A stretch of DNA of 64,000 bases from Collybia mongolica (GCA_013420905.1 JAAXNY010000002.1:248001-312000); one strand, 5' to 3'. Positions 12,285-23,623 are shown, numbered from the stretch's first letter. Notes: a model not told the origin generated them from the sequence alone. Program-made: numbers and translations.

Positions 12285-14229
12285 ATGTCTTCCACTTCCA
12301 CTTCCGCCATGGCTCGTGCTCTGCGCTTGCCTTCCGCGCTGTCTCTCCCGCTCTCTGCCGCGATTCTGCCGACTGAGGGCCGTTCCCCCACCATGGTCTA
12401 TGTGGACCAGCCGATCCCTTCCTTCCCTGACCTCCTCGAAGATGCCGAGGGCGACGTCTTCGTCGCTATGGAGCAAGGGTGGATTATCATGGCCGAGGAG
12501 CTCGCGCCCCGTATGGACCATCAGGGTCCGCTTGACCTTGACGACTTGATCGACTTTGTCGATCACTGCTCCATGCTCATCGTACGCCCATCTTTTACTT
12601 GTTAATTCCTTTTACTTATTTACTGGTCTCAGGATGCCATCACTGGCGTGGTCCGTGGCGCGCGTTTCTCGCTGCCATATCCGGCTATCCTCCTCCTGCG
12701 CGCGCTTCACCTTCAAGTGATGCGCATCCCAGTTGACGCGCGCGATGCTTCGTGGTCGTCCTGGCGTACGGTCATATCGACTGACCTGGGCGCCAACTCC
12801 ATTCTTCTGGTAAATAACTTGTTTACTTCTTTACTCTGCCTCCCTTTGTCAAGCTGACTACCTTTTTCTTTTAGGGCCAGGCTCCCACAGTGGAGCAAGT
12901 CCTTGACCAGGTGGGGTCGCGCTTCGAGCGCGACAATGGTGATAGTATCTTTCGGGATACTTTCCTCGTCCCGCCTCGCATGGTTGGCGCGCCGCGCCGT
13001 TACCATCAGTACCAGGACAATTGGTCCGCCGCGCCCTTGCCGGCGCGCTCCCCGGTCTTGGTACCCGCGGTTCGTTTATTACTGCTTTTTATTACTTTTC
13101 TTCGGTAGTTGACTTATTTTAATAGCCCCTCAAGCGGAAGCGTAATGCTGGGTCCAAGGGAAAAGGCCGTGCGGTTCCCCAGGTATATCCTTTACTTTAC
13201 GAGTTTCACATTATTGCTGACTTGATTTCACAATTCTAGTCCGACATGTCGCGCGCCCAGGGGACTGGCAGTGCTTCCGCGCTGCGTCCCTCGGAAGCAG
13301 GCCCGGTATGTCTCTTTCTGAAGTCATTTACGTTCACTCATCTTTATCTCCTTAGTCCTCTGGGCAGCCGCCGGTGAAGGTTGAAGTCCCTGAGCTTCAG
13401 CTCTTCGATGATGAGGTCGCACGCCAGTTGGCTCAAGAGGGGTTCGCGGAGTTGTTGCCTCCCGCGGCCCCTTCTCCTCGTCAGTCGCGTAAGACCACCC
13501 GCTCTAGGGATAGGGCTCAGGCGACACACCGTAAGCACGCGCTGGTTCCCAACCGGGAGCTGACGCCGCTCCAGTCCCCTATTACCTCCCTGCTGGCTGA
13601 CCTTGCGCCGCGGCGCTCTTCCGTATGTTTATTACTACTTTATTTCTTGTTACTGATCATTTTTACTAGGTGGGCTATCCTTGCACGATGTGCGCCACCC
13701 GCGGCGACATTGAGTGCACCTTCAACGGTTGGGGTAAACCGTGCGTGGAATGCGCCACCGCCAAGAAGGGGAAGTGCAGCTTCAGCCTCACTCCCCAGAA
13801 GCGCGCTAGGCTCCGTGAGGATCTGGGGCCCATGCTTGGTGCGGGCATTTCTAGTAAGCCATCTTCTTTCCGTCTTTTTGTTTACTACTGATTTTACTTA
13901 TTCTACTAGCGGTTGCTGAAGCCTATGCTCAGCTCGGCAACGCGGACACCCTTGCCGCGGAGGTCATTCAGGCCGCTAACCGCGCGCTTGAAATGCGCGA
14001 CTCCTTGTTGGCGCGCATAGTTGGCACCATTGGTAGGTTGTACGAGGAGGAAGGCCTGGAGGGCCTTCAAAACCTCTTGCTGACTACGCCAGCCACGGAG
14101 AGCGCCCTCCTCTTCTACGCGGACTTCCAGAATCTCCCTTGGCCGCCCTTGGAAGAAGAAGTAGAGGTTGATGACAGTTCTTCGTCGTCAAGATCTTCTG
14201 CGTCCGTGCCTGACAGCGAGGAGGAGTAG
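12285..14229 (+). CDS. Antisense gene 1: Zn2Cys6-like nuclear protein (8 exons)
   Basis: Inferred exons: 12285-12581, 12633-12809, 12875-13069, 13126-13182, 13240-13305, 13356-13622, 13670-13853, 13910-14229. The seven introns of 47-65 nt are GT-AG, and exon lengths keep one frame of 520 codons. Residues about 224-238 are basic (PLKRKRNAGSKGKGR), nuclear-localisation-like. Residues 358-389 hold six cysteines spaced C-x2-C-x7-C-x8-C-x2-C-x7-C, close to the fungal Zn2Cys6 cluster (C-x2-C-x6-C-x5-12-C-x2-C-x6-8-C). The C-terminus is acidic and Ser-rich. Inference: a nuclear DNA-binding or regulatory protein encoded by the retrotransposon on the strand opposite pol. The same exon structure is intact at 43008-44953. 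The target is unknown. Confidence 0.8.
13670..13853 (+). other. Exon encoding the six-cysteine cluster of gene 1
   Basis: One exon carries the whole cysteine cluster (CTMC ... CVEC ... C) and a following basic stretch (PQKRARLRED). In GAL4-type factors the six cysteines bind two zinc ions and contact DNA. Here loops 1 and 3 are one residue longer than the commonest spacing, so zinc binding is likely but DNA binding is unproven. Confidence 0.65.
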
Positions 14230-14928
14230 CCGCGCCGCGCCCCCCCACCTACGTTTTTTTTTTCTATATGTGTTTTCCCGGGCCCCTGGCCCTTTTATTA
14301 CTGCTACCTAAGTTCCCCCGCCTTTCGTTGGGCTTCAATTCTTTAATTGAAGTCCAACACATATCTTGTATACAGTCCCCTGGACTTTAAACAATACAAT
14401 TGGTTTTGCCGTTGTTCTATTGTCTTCATAAGAAAGCTTCCGCCCTTGCCCCGGCTACTTAAGTTATAAATAGTACGGTTTAATTCTGGTGCAATTCTCT
14501 CGATCATTAAGACCGTGGCGCGATCACTGACTTTTTATAGACAATCTATTTCAATCCTTGTAACCTTGGTAGGATTTTCCAATTCGATTTTGCTTATACC
14601 CATCTCCCCCTCAACACTGATAACAACTGTCCCAGTTGTCATGCGGACACTGCCGCGCTCCACATGAATTTTTACGGAGCTCCTTTTTTTTTTTTTAATT
14701 GGGCCCAGCATTTCAATTAGGCACGCGTCTCGGACCTGTTCAGTTGAAATGTATAGATTTTTCTGGGGATAGAACGCGCGCAACGAATGAGAGACTGGGT
14801 AGCACTTCTCTAGTCGTAGAGGTATAAAAAGGGCATTGGCTGTGCTTTCTGTCCAAAGGCATCGCCCGGCTCTATTATACTCTCTTTACAACGTTCTGTA
14901 TCGAAGAACCAATTTCCTCTGCATCATC
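14230..14928 (+). promoter_or_regulatory. Intergenic region and TATA promoter of antisense gene 2
   Basis: No ORF is supported. A good TATA box (TATAAAAAG, 14822-14830) lies about 107 bp upstream of the gene 2 ATG. The same box is kept at 45540 in element B together with most of the 600-bp region. Gene 1 transcript ends probably lie in the first 200 bp. Confidence 0.6.
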
Positions 14929-16305
14929 ATGACTAGCCTCCCCAACTATCAAGACATCGAGAACTTCAAGATGGTCCAAGCTCTGTGGAACACCTTTCAA
15001 GCTCGTTTATCGATGGACACCCTTGTTGAACAAAGGGTCAGCGTCCGGAAGTTGGGCGAAACCGCGGTACTTTTTACGAATTAACTTATATACGCCGCTA
15101 TCGTAACCAACCTTTACAATTTACAGCTACTCCTGACTGAGTCCAAAATGGTTTTGACGGAGCGGTCCTGGCAGAATGTTATCTTTGGCGTCCGTAAAGC
15201 ATTCCAGGGACTACAACATGTATACCCCGAGTTACTTCAAGAGCCCGTCTACCGCAACATTGTGACTCTTACTGCCGCTATTCACCGTCACCGTGAAAAG
15301 GTCCGCACCGAGCACCTGTCTCAAACCGCGGTGCGTGCTTTTTACCTTATCTTGCACTGTACTGTTCTTAAACCATGGTTTTCTGGTACTAGGTCCCTGC
15401 TACTGGTGGTGATGCGGATAGTCCCGCTATTCCAGGCGAGGTCATTGCTGGCGGTGAATATGACGGTGACATTGAAATGTCTGGTACTGACTCGGTATGT
15501 TTCTTTTTAGCTACTGCGCTGTCAGTGCGCGACATACTCAATGGCGTCTCTTCTTTACTCAAGAATATGGTCATTGATTCCGGCGCTACGGCTAGCGCTA
15601 CTGTCTCTGGACCAGTGACTAGTCGTCTCCTTAGTGAAGGACCAATCACCCGTAGTCGCAAGGAGAAGGAGAACATTAAGGTTCCCCGTGTCAAAAGGAC
15701 TAAGGCTGAAAAGGCTGCCATCAAGGTACCCATTCTTGTTTTTGCTCTGTCTATTACTTTGTTTCTCATTCCTACAGGACGGTAAGCGTTCCGAGCTCAA
15801 CCGCGGCAGTACTCTTCGTCCCAAAAAGCGTACGAGGCAGGACACCCCGGATGAAGATCCAAAGGCATCTGCTGAGGGTACATTTTCTAATAATAGATGG
15901 TTCTAATTTTATACTGACTGTGTATCAGATACTCGTGTCTTTATTGACTTCCGTCCCTCCAAGGAGCACGATGTAGTCTTAGCGCGGGCGCGCTTGATTG
16001 CTGACGCGGGCGATCCCTTGTCACACACCAAGCAAGCCCTCGGTAGGATGCTTTTAAACTACCGCGCTGAGTTGGAGGAGATCAGTCATACAGTGTCCTT
16101 CTTATTGAAGCGTCGTGACGCCACTATGGACGAGGTTACTCGCCTCAACGGTCTAATGAACGAGGCCGCTCTGGAGGGAGGCTCTGACGAGGCTGCCACT
16201 GCAAGCGCTACCGAAGTCCATGACCAGGATGACAATGATAAAGAGGAGGTAGCTCCGGCTGATGTGCCCTTGCCCGAGGTTGAAGACGACTTCATATCTG
16301 CTTGA
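14929..16305 (+). CDS. Antisense gene 2: unrecognised basic protein (6 exons)
   Basis: Inferred exons: 14929-15066, 15127-15330, 15393-15494, 15564-15725, 15778-15877, 15929-16305. GT-AG introns of 51-69 nt give one 360-codon frame. The ATG at 14929 is chosen because it follows the TATA box and because the same start and splice sites recur at 45646 in element B. The N-terminal 115 residues look alpha-helical. The middle is Lys/Arg-rich, with two nuclear-signal-like patches (RSRKEKENIKVPRVKR and LRPKKRTRQ). The C-terminus is acidic. No known domain is recognised. It converges on pol, with 146 bp between the two stop codons. The third intron is the least certain (a 16-nt alternative is too short to be real). 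Confidence 0.7.
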
Positions 16306-16451
16306 GGGTAGTCCAATTAACTTCCTCCTTAGTTATGGTGTCCCTCCCCACGCTCCTTTGTATTACTGTCTTTACTCGGTTTAACACTGTCCTTACTACT
16401 TAGCTTCGTTGCTTACACTGTCTTTACTGCTTCTGTTTTCATACTGATTTA

Positions 16452-19400
16452 TCACTTATGCAACTTCCGGTGTGACATAGTAGTTTGTGGTAGCGCCGGC
16501 GCTATCCCCTCTTCAGTGTTTTCACTAGAGCTTGACTCTGAATCGGACTGATCCAATTGGACTCTGTCAAAGGTATAGTCACGCTCCTTATAAACTTGTC
16601 TATTAGCGGGATCTTTCGATTCCACTAAAGCATTTAATGTTTCGCTAGAGATGTCTATTAGATCTTGCAGATTATCCGGCAGTTCAATTGTACTCCTAGC
16701 AAAATAGGGAATAACCCTAAACGCCCCCACTTTATGTTGCCACACCGATCCATCCATTTCACAAACAATATAGGCTCCCCCGCGGTTTCGTCTCAGGACT
16801 ATCATTGGTCCCAGGTACCGTGGCTTCAGCTTTTTATTGAGCGAACTTTCGACCTCGGTATTTCTAACTAGTACTAAACTTCCTGGTTTGAAATCATAGT
16901 CTCTGATGGTCGCGCTGTGATCCTTCTCATACTGTAATAGTCTCCTTCGTTTTTCTATATTGATACGTTTCCTCATATCGGCCACATGCTGGACGTGCTT
17001 AGCTAGAGCCTGCGCTCTAAACCCAATGAGTTCCTCTGTAGTCAATATTTTTCCTGGTAACTTTACTAACCAAGTGGCTTCAATGATATCTAACGGTAAG
17101 GTTGGGTGCGCGCCCGTAATCATAAAATAGGGGGAGCAACCCGTCCCTCTCCGTATAGTAATCCTGTCAGCCCACATTACATGGTGGAAGAAGTAGTACC
17201 ACTTCTTTACATCACCACCTGTAGCTTTGAAGACAGCTTGACGCACATCCCAATGTGCGCGCTCAGCGATCCCATTTCCTTTGGAATTGTATGGTGATAT
17301 ACTTATTCCTGTAATACCATACTTGGATTCCAGCCACGCTTTGGCTGCGACAAAGGCAGGACCATTATCCGTTACAATTTCCGTTAGAGAACCCCATCTA
17401 CAAATTACTTCTTCGAACAGCCACCTTCCCAAGGTCTTGCCATCCTCAGATTTGAGGGGCGCGCCTTCCATCCATGAAGACAGCGCACATCTTCCTTGGA
17501 CAATGTATTTATAGCCATTAGACGATGGGCTCATATACATGGTGTCCGCATGCAATACTTGGAATATAGACGGCGTGTGGGTTATGACAGGAGGGATTCT
17601 CAACAAAGTTAAGAGCCTTGTCTGACAGATGTGACATGACTTCACATACCATGATACATCGCGTTCCATTTCTGGCCACCAAAATCTTTTATCTATTAAG
17701 GATTTTGTTGCATAGAAACCCCTATGTCCAACAGAATCGTGAGACGCCTTCATCATATATGTTCGGTGATTTTTATCAACAACAAGCTGGTGCGCGCTAT
17801 CGATATTTTTCCTATACATCCTGCCTTCTGGATCCAAAAAGAAATTAGACGCCTGCCTTGCAAACTTTAGGTAGGCGCGATCCGTCATTCCTTTTGGTCT
17901 CTTTTGTGGTCTTTTTAACCATTCTTTTATTAAAGGTAGGTTTTTATCCTGTTCCAGTGCCGTAGGTGTTCGTTTAGACTCATCATATACTTCCCTTACA
18001 TTAGGGTCATATTTAAACTTTTCATCAGGTATGACAGTAGTATTTACAAGTTGCTTTAGATAAGCTTCTCTTTGAATACCGAACCGTCCTAAACCTAAGT
18101 GCTGTTTTACTTCTCCAATAAATGCCGCTTCACCAGCCCAGGCATTGTTTACTTCCACTTCAAAATCAGAGATTTCCTTTGCAAGTTGGAATAAATATCC
18201 GCCGCGCGTATCGATCTCCTCTTTAAAGTCTGACAGTTCCAAAGGGTCATCCAATCCTTCCATTGGGTTGATAAACCTTAAAGGACCTGAGGGTTCGTCG
18301 TAACCATCGTCTGGGTCCGGGTAGACAGGATCCTCTAGCCGCGCGTCGCGTCTTGACAGACCGTCTGGGCCAAAGCCTTTACCAGCTTTATGAACCAAAG
18401 TAAAGTGGAACATAAGTATCCTATCAATCCACCTATTTACCGTTGCATTAGGTCCTAAACTTGGGTTTGATAACATCCCCTTAATGTACTTTGCATCCGT
18501 TTCCACTACCAAATTTCGTACTCCAATAAACCAATAATAACATGCCATTAGAACTCTCATTAATCCGAATAGCTCTCGTTTGGGTTGTGAGAAGCGCGCT
18601 TCGCGCTCATTCAGAGTTATCGAGTCAAATCTAGCATAGTGCTTTCTTCCAGGTATATCAGGGTCTTCCTGGTAGATATAGTAGCCTACGGCTTTCCATG
18701 ACGTATCTACTGACAGTACTACTGGCGTATTCCAGGTGTAATTAATTGGACGGAGCGCGGGGCTATTTTTAAGTGCGTCTAATAATAGCTGCTGCGCTTC
18801 TTCTTGCTCAGGCCCCCATATCCAAGGTTCACTACTCCTAGTTAACTTTTGAATTGGTTGACCTATATGGGCGAAGTCTTTAATGAAATTCCTGCATACA
18901 CCAATAGTTCCCATGTAAGCGCGTACTTCACTGACATCTTTGCATGGTCCCCATCTTTCAACTACACCGATTCTATCTGTAGTAGGTTTTCGTCCTTCAT
19001 AGGTACATCTATGTCCTACCACTAGAATTTCACTTGCGCATAACATAGACTTATATCCTGAAAATGTTCCTCCAGAATACTTCATTCTCTGTACGACGCG
19101 ATTTACATTTTGCATATGTTCCCAGAAGAAGCGCCTAACACCTGGAGCACCAGGTAGCTCTTCTTCTGTTCCGTCCGGTAGTTCGTAGCGCGTTGCTGGA
19201 CCGCGCACGGGTACATCATCAATATAGGGTATTGTGACATGTGGTACCTCATCCTGTAGGATGTACGTGACATCGTCATGAAATATTGGAACAGAATTCG
19301 TCCATCCCATAGGGAGTGTTACTAATCTCAGCGCGCCAAATGGTGTTTGGAACATGGTTAGATCGCGCGAGGTTTCTGCTAAAGGCCTCTCATCGTATCC

Positions 19401-20446
19401 TACATATAGATCCATCATTCCGCCACAAGCGCGCCCTGCGAAGTGTTCTGCTAGTTCTTCGGTAGCGGGTGGTAGACCCGAGTGCGCTATTGTGACTGCA
19501 TTCAGTGGTTCTAGACTATGTACAATTCTAAGCTTCTTTCCTGGGCCTTTCTTTAATACGGTAAACCATCTAGACCTGTATGATGAATTGGATCTCTCAT
19601 AGACTCCTGCATCAATTTTTGTCTTGATGATTTTACAAACATCTTCATAGATTCCTGGTGGGATTCTAATGTTCCTCTCTGTCCACGGCGTATGTGGGAC
19701 TACTGGTATTTCGACGGGAGGAAAATATTCCTTCTTAAAACTACCACGCTCACTATCATTCCAAGCAAAACCATCATTATGTTTGCACATAAAGTCGTGG
19801 ATTATATCCATCTCTTTAGGTTTTAAGAAGCTTTCTTCTTCGTGTACTCTTTGGAATTCCGCGCGCCTTTCCTCAGTGTACCTCCCAGTTGGTTTAAACG
19901 GAGGTGGGTTAGGCGTTAGAACTGGTAGGGCCGCTAAAGGGTCGCCCTTTATATCTCTGATAATTCTAAATTTATCAGGCAGGTCCGCCAGTGTTGGTTT
20001 TGTTTTCAAATGTACTGGTTTATACTTCTTTCCTACTAGCTGATCCATGGTCTCAATATTACACTTTTCACTTGTTGCCGTTCCAAGACCGCGCTCATTT
20101 GTGCCAATTTGCCACTGCTTTAATTTACTTAAAGCTTTATTGATCATGGGCTGTTCTTGAGCGTATGTCAGCGGTCTAGTGGGTGTGCTTGCTGGGTCCC
20201 TACTGTTCTGCTCGTAGTTTATTACTGGTCCATCGCGCTCATCTACGGAAGCCAAGTACGTGGCTAGTAATTCGCGTTCAGGTACTGTACTATTCATGTT
20301 TACATCACTTCTAGACAAAAAGACATCTCTAAGTTCTTTGTGACCAAAATTCCGCTTATCAGTAGGGTGTCTATAACCCGTTATAATAAAGTTCCCGTCC
20401 TCATCTTCAGCAATTTCTACGGCTAGCTCTCCTTGATCACTTTGGA
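16452..20446 (-). CDS. pol: Element A pol: reverse transcriptase, RNase H, integrase
   Basis: The frame is open from the protease overlap. There is no ATG before 20297, and TTG at 20318 marks residue 1 in this numbering (1288 aa). RT spans about 220-480 with YIDD at 365-368. RNase H spans about 532-657 ([11 protein letters not shown], then ETDAKYIKG). Integrase has its zinc finger at H860/H864/C895/C898 and catalytic D925, D984 and E1019 (HAD, VTDNG, AER), followed by a GPY/F-like region. No chromodomain is visible. It makes and integrates the cDNA in the virus-like particle and nucleus. The frame is -1 relative to protease, suggesting frameshifting or reinitiation at the ATGAATTAA overlap; I found no canonical slip heptamer there. 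Confidence 0.93.
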
Positions 20447-21652
20447 TTAATTCATCGAAGGCCGAAAATCCTGTTCTGGTTGTCTTTTCAACAGCTTAGG
20501 CGGTGATCCCTTTGCATGGGTAGGAATAGTACACCTTCGTCCCGTGTTAGGGTCCGTGATAGTGACTACTTGTCCCCCGTCCCGAGCATTTTTGATCTGA
20601 CTTTCCGTGAGCGTATCAAACGGTCTCCCGAGCAATACTTTGTATGCGGGTGAATTTATAATATGTACTTGGAGGTAGATGGCCATGTCATTAAACAAGA
20701 AAGGGACATTGCGCGCTAATCCCGCTGTTTTCTCCACTTGTTTATTAGCACTCTGCATGTGTATGACAACGTCCGGATCCCATGAAATATCCAAGTCTAA
20801 AGCCGTTTGTTTAGCCATTGATACTATTTGGGATCCCCCATCTAATAAAGATTCCTCCGTTCCTACCCCATTTATTACTGGATATACTGCGCGCAAAGAG
20901 GCCGATTCTTTTGCTACATACAACTGTTTGGGCTCTTCCCCGGCTGGTAAAGATTCTAAATACTGTAGGACTGGGTCCCCGCATATTATAGATCCCTTAG
21001 GTATTCCGCCGCGGTCATACTCCGAGATGAAGAAAGACTGGAATGGGATTGACTCTACTGGTAGCGCGTCATGCCGTAAGTAGTTATCATCAAGTTCCCA
21101 GTCCCCTCCAAAGGGTAAGACGTCTTCCTCATCTATTCCGTTTATTTGCAAGTTAGCGTCCCTTTGGGTAAGGGACTTACGTCTGGCAGTTACAATATTC
21201 TTTATTCCATCTCTAATGGTTTTTGACGAGCCCATTAACTCTCCCGTGGTCAATGTGATAGGGTTGTCTAACACTCTAGCAATTATATCGCCACCTTTTA
21301 ATTTTACTTCTATCGGGGACTTAGTTTCATAAGTCGGACCGCGCTTAGTGTTAAAATTAGGTAGCGGATCAACTGGTTCAGGGTTGCGTTCCGTTCTCCG
21401 GGGTATGTAGGGTACCACGGGCACATCGATGTAGGGTAATTCTTTTCGTACTGGAGACTTTACTGATGGTTCAGCAAATTTTACTTTCCTTTTACTAGGA
21501 GACGGCGCTACCAGCTCCTCTCCGCTACTATCCTGACTACTCTCTGAATCGTTACTTTCTTGACGACTATTTCTATTTTTACTTCGGTCCTCTGGCTGTC
21601 TCTTGGAACGCGACCTAGTCGTAGGTCTAGCGTGTTCCTTAGCCTCCTTCAT
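20447..21652 (-). CDS. pro: Element A protease ORF with DGG active-site variant
   Basis: 401 codons. The N-terminal 100 residues are charged and Ser/Arg-rich. A retropepsin-like domain follows at about 245-350, with the motif [13 protein letters not shown] at D271-G272-G273 and a downstream VLLGRPF block near 337. It would cleave the Gag and Pol polyproteins. The usual D-T/S-G triad has Gly in place of Thr/Ser; element B has the same, so this is a family trait rather than a random hit. It lies in the -1 frame after gag, and the frame is open back through the gag stop, consistent with frameshift expression. Confidence 0.85.
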   Translation of the reverse strand: MKEAKEHARPTTRSRSKRQPEDRSKNRNSRQESNDSESSQDSSGEELVAPSPSKRKVKFAEPSVKSPVRKELPYIDVPVVPYIPRRTERNPEPVDPLPNFNTKRGPTYETKSPIEVKLKGGDIIARVLDNPITLTTGELMGSSKTIRDGIKNIVTARRKSLTQRDANLQINGIDEEDVLPFGGDWELDDNYLRHDALPVESIPFQSFFISEYDRGGIPKGSIICGDPVLQYLESLPAGEEPKQLYVAKESASLRAVYPVINGVGTEESLLDGGSQIVSMAKQTALDLDISWDPDVVIHMQSANKQVEKTAGLARNVPFLFNDMAIYLQVHIINSPAYKVLLGRPFDTLTESQIKNARDGGQVVTITDPNTGRRCTIPTHAKGSPPKLLKRQPEQDFRPSMN

Positions 21653-21657
21653 CGGAC

Positions 21658-23169
21658 CTAATTGAAACCCGACTCTTTAACCTTGTTTTGGTTATTGAGT
21701 TCTGCTACCTGCCCTAATAAAGTACTCATTTGTGCTTGTAAGGCTACTATGTCAGGGTTCGGCGCGCTCTTTGCCGTAGGATTATAGTTATTATTTATAT
21801 ATTCCTGTTTCTGCATCTGAGGCGCTACTGGCAGCGCGGTTTGCGCGCTCTGTTGTCCTAACATTTGTTGCGCTTGAAATTGTGCCATTTGTGCCATTAT
21901 GGCTTTCAAGGTTCCAATGTCGTTACTATTGTCTACTGCATTATGTGACTGCATAACGGACAATACTCCTGGAGCGGGTCCTTCTGTGACATCTCCGTAA
22001 TAAAGGGCCGCTACCTTCTTTGAATGGAAGTGTTCCACTTTATCTTTCAATGATACCGTTTCTGGTTCTCTTGGAATATATGATCCGTCTGGTAAGCATA
22101 CTCCTCCATTTGCGTTGGTTTTTATTTTCCCTTCCTCAAAATGTTTCTGTTTCTCGGGACAGGCCATTATGAAGTGTCCGGGTGTAAAACAGTAGTGACA
22201 TTTATACGCATTTGGTCTTTGCGGTTGTCCTTCTTTAGGCTTTCCGTACTGATTCTGATACTGATGCTGCTGGGGTGCGCTATTCGTGGCATGGTTCTGA
22301 ACAGTTGCTTGTTGAAGCGCTTTCATTACATCCTCGAATCCACTCCTCGTATTCTTCTCATTTACTTGGAGACGGTCTAACAAATTAACTATTTGTTGTT
22401 TTATTTCATCCATCTCTACTTTGATTTTGGGCGCTGCTGTTGCTGTTACGGACGTTATAAACGATCTATTTGTGTCTGGAATATTCATGTTGGCTACACC
22501 TTCAGAAATGCTGATTGCAGTTGCTATAACTTCCTCCAGATCGTACTGATCCCCTTTTCGTCGCGCGAGCGCAGCGGCTTCGGCAATAGTATTAGGATCT
22601 GCTCGATTGTTTGTAGCAACGGCTTGTCCTGCCTGTGTAGCATTAGACTGATTATTCCCTAGCAGGGTTAGCCTTCCTTGTACTTGGGATCTGAAGACTT
22701 CGTCTAGACACCCCAAGAACTTGGTAACTAATTCTCGGTTAGAGATAATAGGTGGCCTAACTCCCAAGAGTTTAATAGATTCTGCTTTGAATTCACGCTT
22801 CAGCTTTTTCAGCGCGGCCTCATCGGTTACTCCAATATGTGGGTTGGCGCGACACACTGCTTCTAACTTGGCCACTGATCCTTCTACTTGATCAAGTGCT
22901 TCCGGATAACTAGAGATCAACTCTGTCTTGAAATCCGTCCAAGTGCCTGTCTTATAGTGGTCTAATGCCCTCCACTCATTCTCTGATTGTAGGTCTGCGT
23001 ATTTTCCTAACATTAACTTCTTTTCTTCATCATTTGTAATGTTACACTCCTTCCATAGGACCTCCATTCGCTCCAGAAACCGGATTAAACCCGTGGGCTC
23101 TTTTCCTTTGAATACTGGTGCATCACGGACGCCTGGTTGGGGCATATATTTACGAGGGGGTTCAGTCAT
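21658..23169 (-). CDS. gag: Element A Gag with CCHC zinc knuckle
   Basis: 503 codons from the first ATG. The N-terminal about 170 residues resemble retrotransposon capsid (Trp-containing helical blocks such as MEVLWKEC and NEWRALDHY). A Gln-rich linker precedes a canonical nucleocapsid knuckle C324-x2-C327-x4-H332-x4-C337, which binds genomic RNA. The open frame continues about 117 codons upstream of the ATG (to about 23519) without another ATG, in a Ser/Arg/Pro-rich composition that is also kept in element B. A longer product from a non-AUG start is therefore possible. Confidence 0.9.
   Translation of the reverse strand: MTEPPRKYMPQPGVRDAPVFKGKEPTGLIRFLERMEVLWKECNITNDEEKKLMLGKYADLQSENEWRALDHYKTGTWTDFKTELISSYPEALDQVEGSVAKLEAVCRANPHIGVTDEAALKKLKREFKAESIKLLGVRPPIISNRELVTKFLGCLDEVFRSQVQGRLTLLGNNQSNATQAGQAVATNNRADPNTIAEAAALARRKGDQYDLEEVIATAISISEGVANMNIPDTNRSFITSVTATAAPKIKVEMDEIKQQIVNLLDRLQVNEKNTRSGFEDVMKALQQATVQNHATNSAPQQHQYQNQYGKPKEGQPQRPNAYKCHYCFTPGHFIMACPEKQKHFEEGKIKTNANGGVCLPDGSYIPREPETVSLKDKVEHFHSKKVAALYYGDVTEGPAPGVLSVMQSHNAVDNSNDIGTLKAIMAQMAQFQAQQMLGQQSAQTALPVAPQMQKQEYINNNYNPTAKSAPNPDIVALQAQMSTLLGQVAELNNQNKVKESGFN
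21664..21670 (-). promoter_or_regulatory. Candidate -1 ribosomal frameshift site, gag to protease
   Basis: The minus strand reads TCG GGT TTC AAT TAG in the gag frame. The heptamer G-GGT-TTC fits X-XXY-YYZ one codon before the gag stop, and the protease frame is exactly -1 and open at this point. The site is identical in element B (52387-52393). Any stimulatory RNA structure downstream was not evaluated. Confidence 0.65.
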
Positions 23170-23605
23170 GATTACTGAACGGTTCTGAGTAGCTAACGAG
23201 TTCGGGTTTGCTACTGGGTTTACTACGGACGATCTTCCGCGCGCTACTGGTCTACTAGTAGTCGATATGTTTCCTAAGGGCTCTGGAGTTCTAAATACTT
23301 GCCTTGGTCCTGAAGATCCAAAGGCTGGTTGTGAAGATCCTCGTGTGCGCGCTCGCCTAGGAGGTGGTAACGACTCTGTTACTCCAGCGTTTTGCGAATT
23401 TTTAGTCTGCCGCGTTTTTGTAGCTACTTGTCTTGCAAGTGGCTGATTAGTTAGTCTGTTTGACGAGCTGGCTTGTGGGCGTGGCTCTTGAGACAGATTG
23501 ACTAAACTTTCTCTGCTCTACTTCAATTTGTAGACGACGTTACTCGTCTTGGTATAATATTTTTCAAAGAAAGATGCTCTCTTTAGACTATTCAAAAACT
23601 CTGAA
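23170..23605 (-). other. Leader of element A, open in the gag frame
   Basis: The 5' leader between PBS and gag ATG. From about 23519 it is open in the gag frame and contains a CTG codon near its start but no ATG. The same frame is open at about 42670-43000 in element B despite several substitutions. It may be an N-terminal Gag extension or packaging RNA. Confidence 0.4.
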
Positions 23606-23623
23606 CCCTCGCGGTGGGCTCCA
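23606..23623 (-). other. Primer binding site of element A
   Basis: Two bases after the 5' LTR the minus strand reads TGGAGCCCACCGCGAGGG. It starts with TGG, complementary to a tRNA CCA end, as usual for a PBS. I could not assign the tRNA from memory. The same 18 nt follow the 5' LTR of element B (42567-42584). Confidence 0.6.

Noticed and set aside
15495..15510. 16-nt intron in gene 2
   Set aside because: It is too short to splice. The 69-nt intron ending at 15563 keeps the frame and is of normal length.
16665..20043. Plus-strand open frames within pol of element A (for example 19669-20043, 124 codons)
   Set aside because: They lie opposite a long domain-bearing pol frame, lack introns and motifs, and recur only because pol is repeated in B. 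They are shadows, unlike genes 1 and 2, which lie outside pol.
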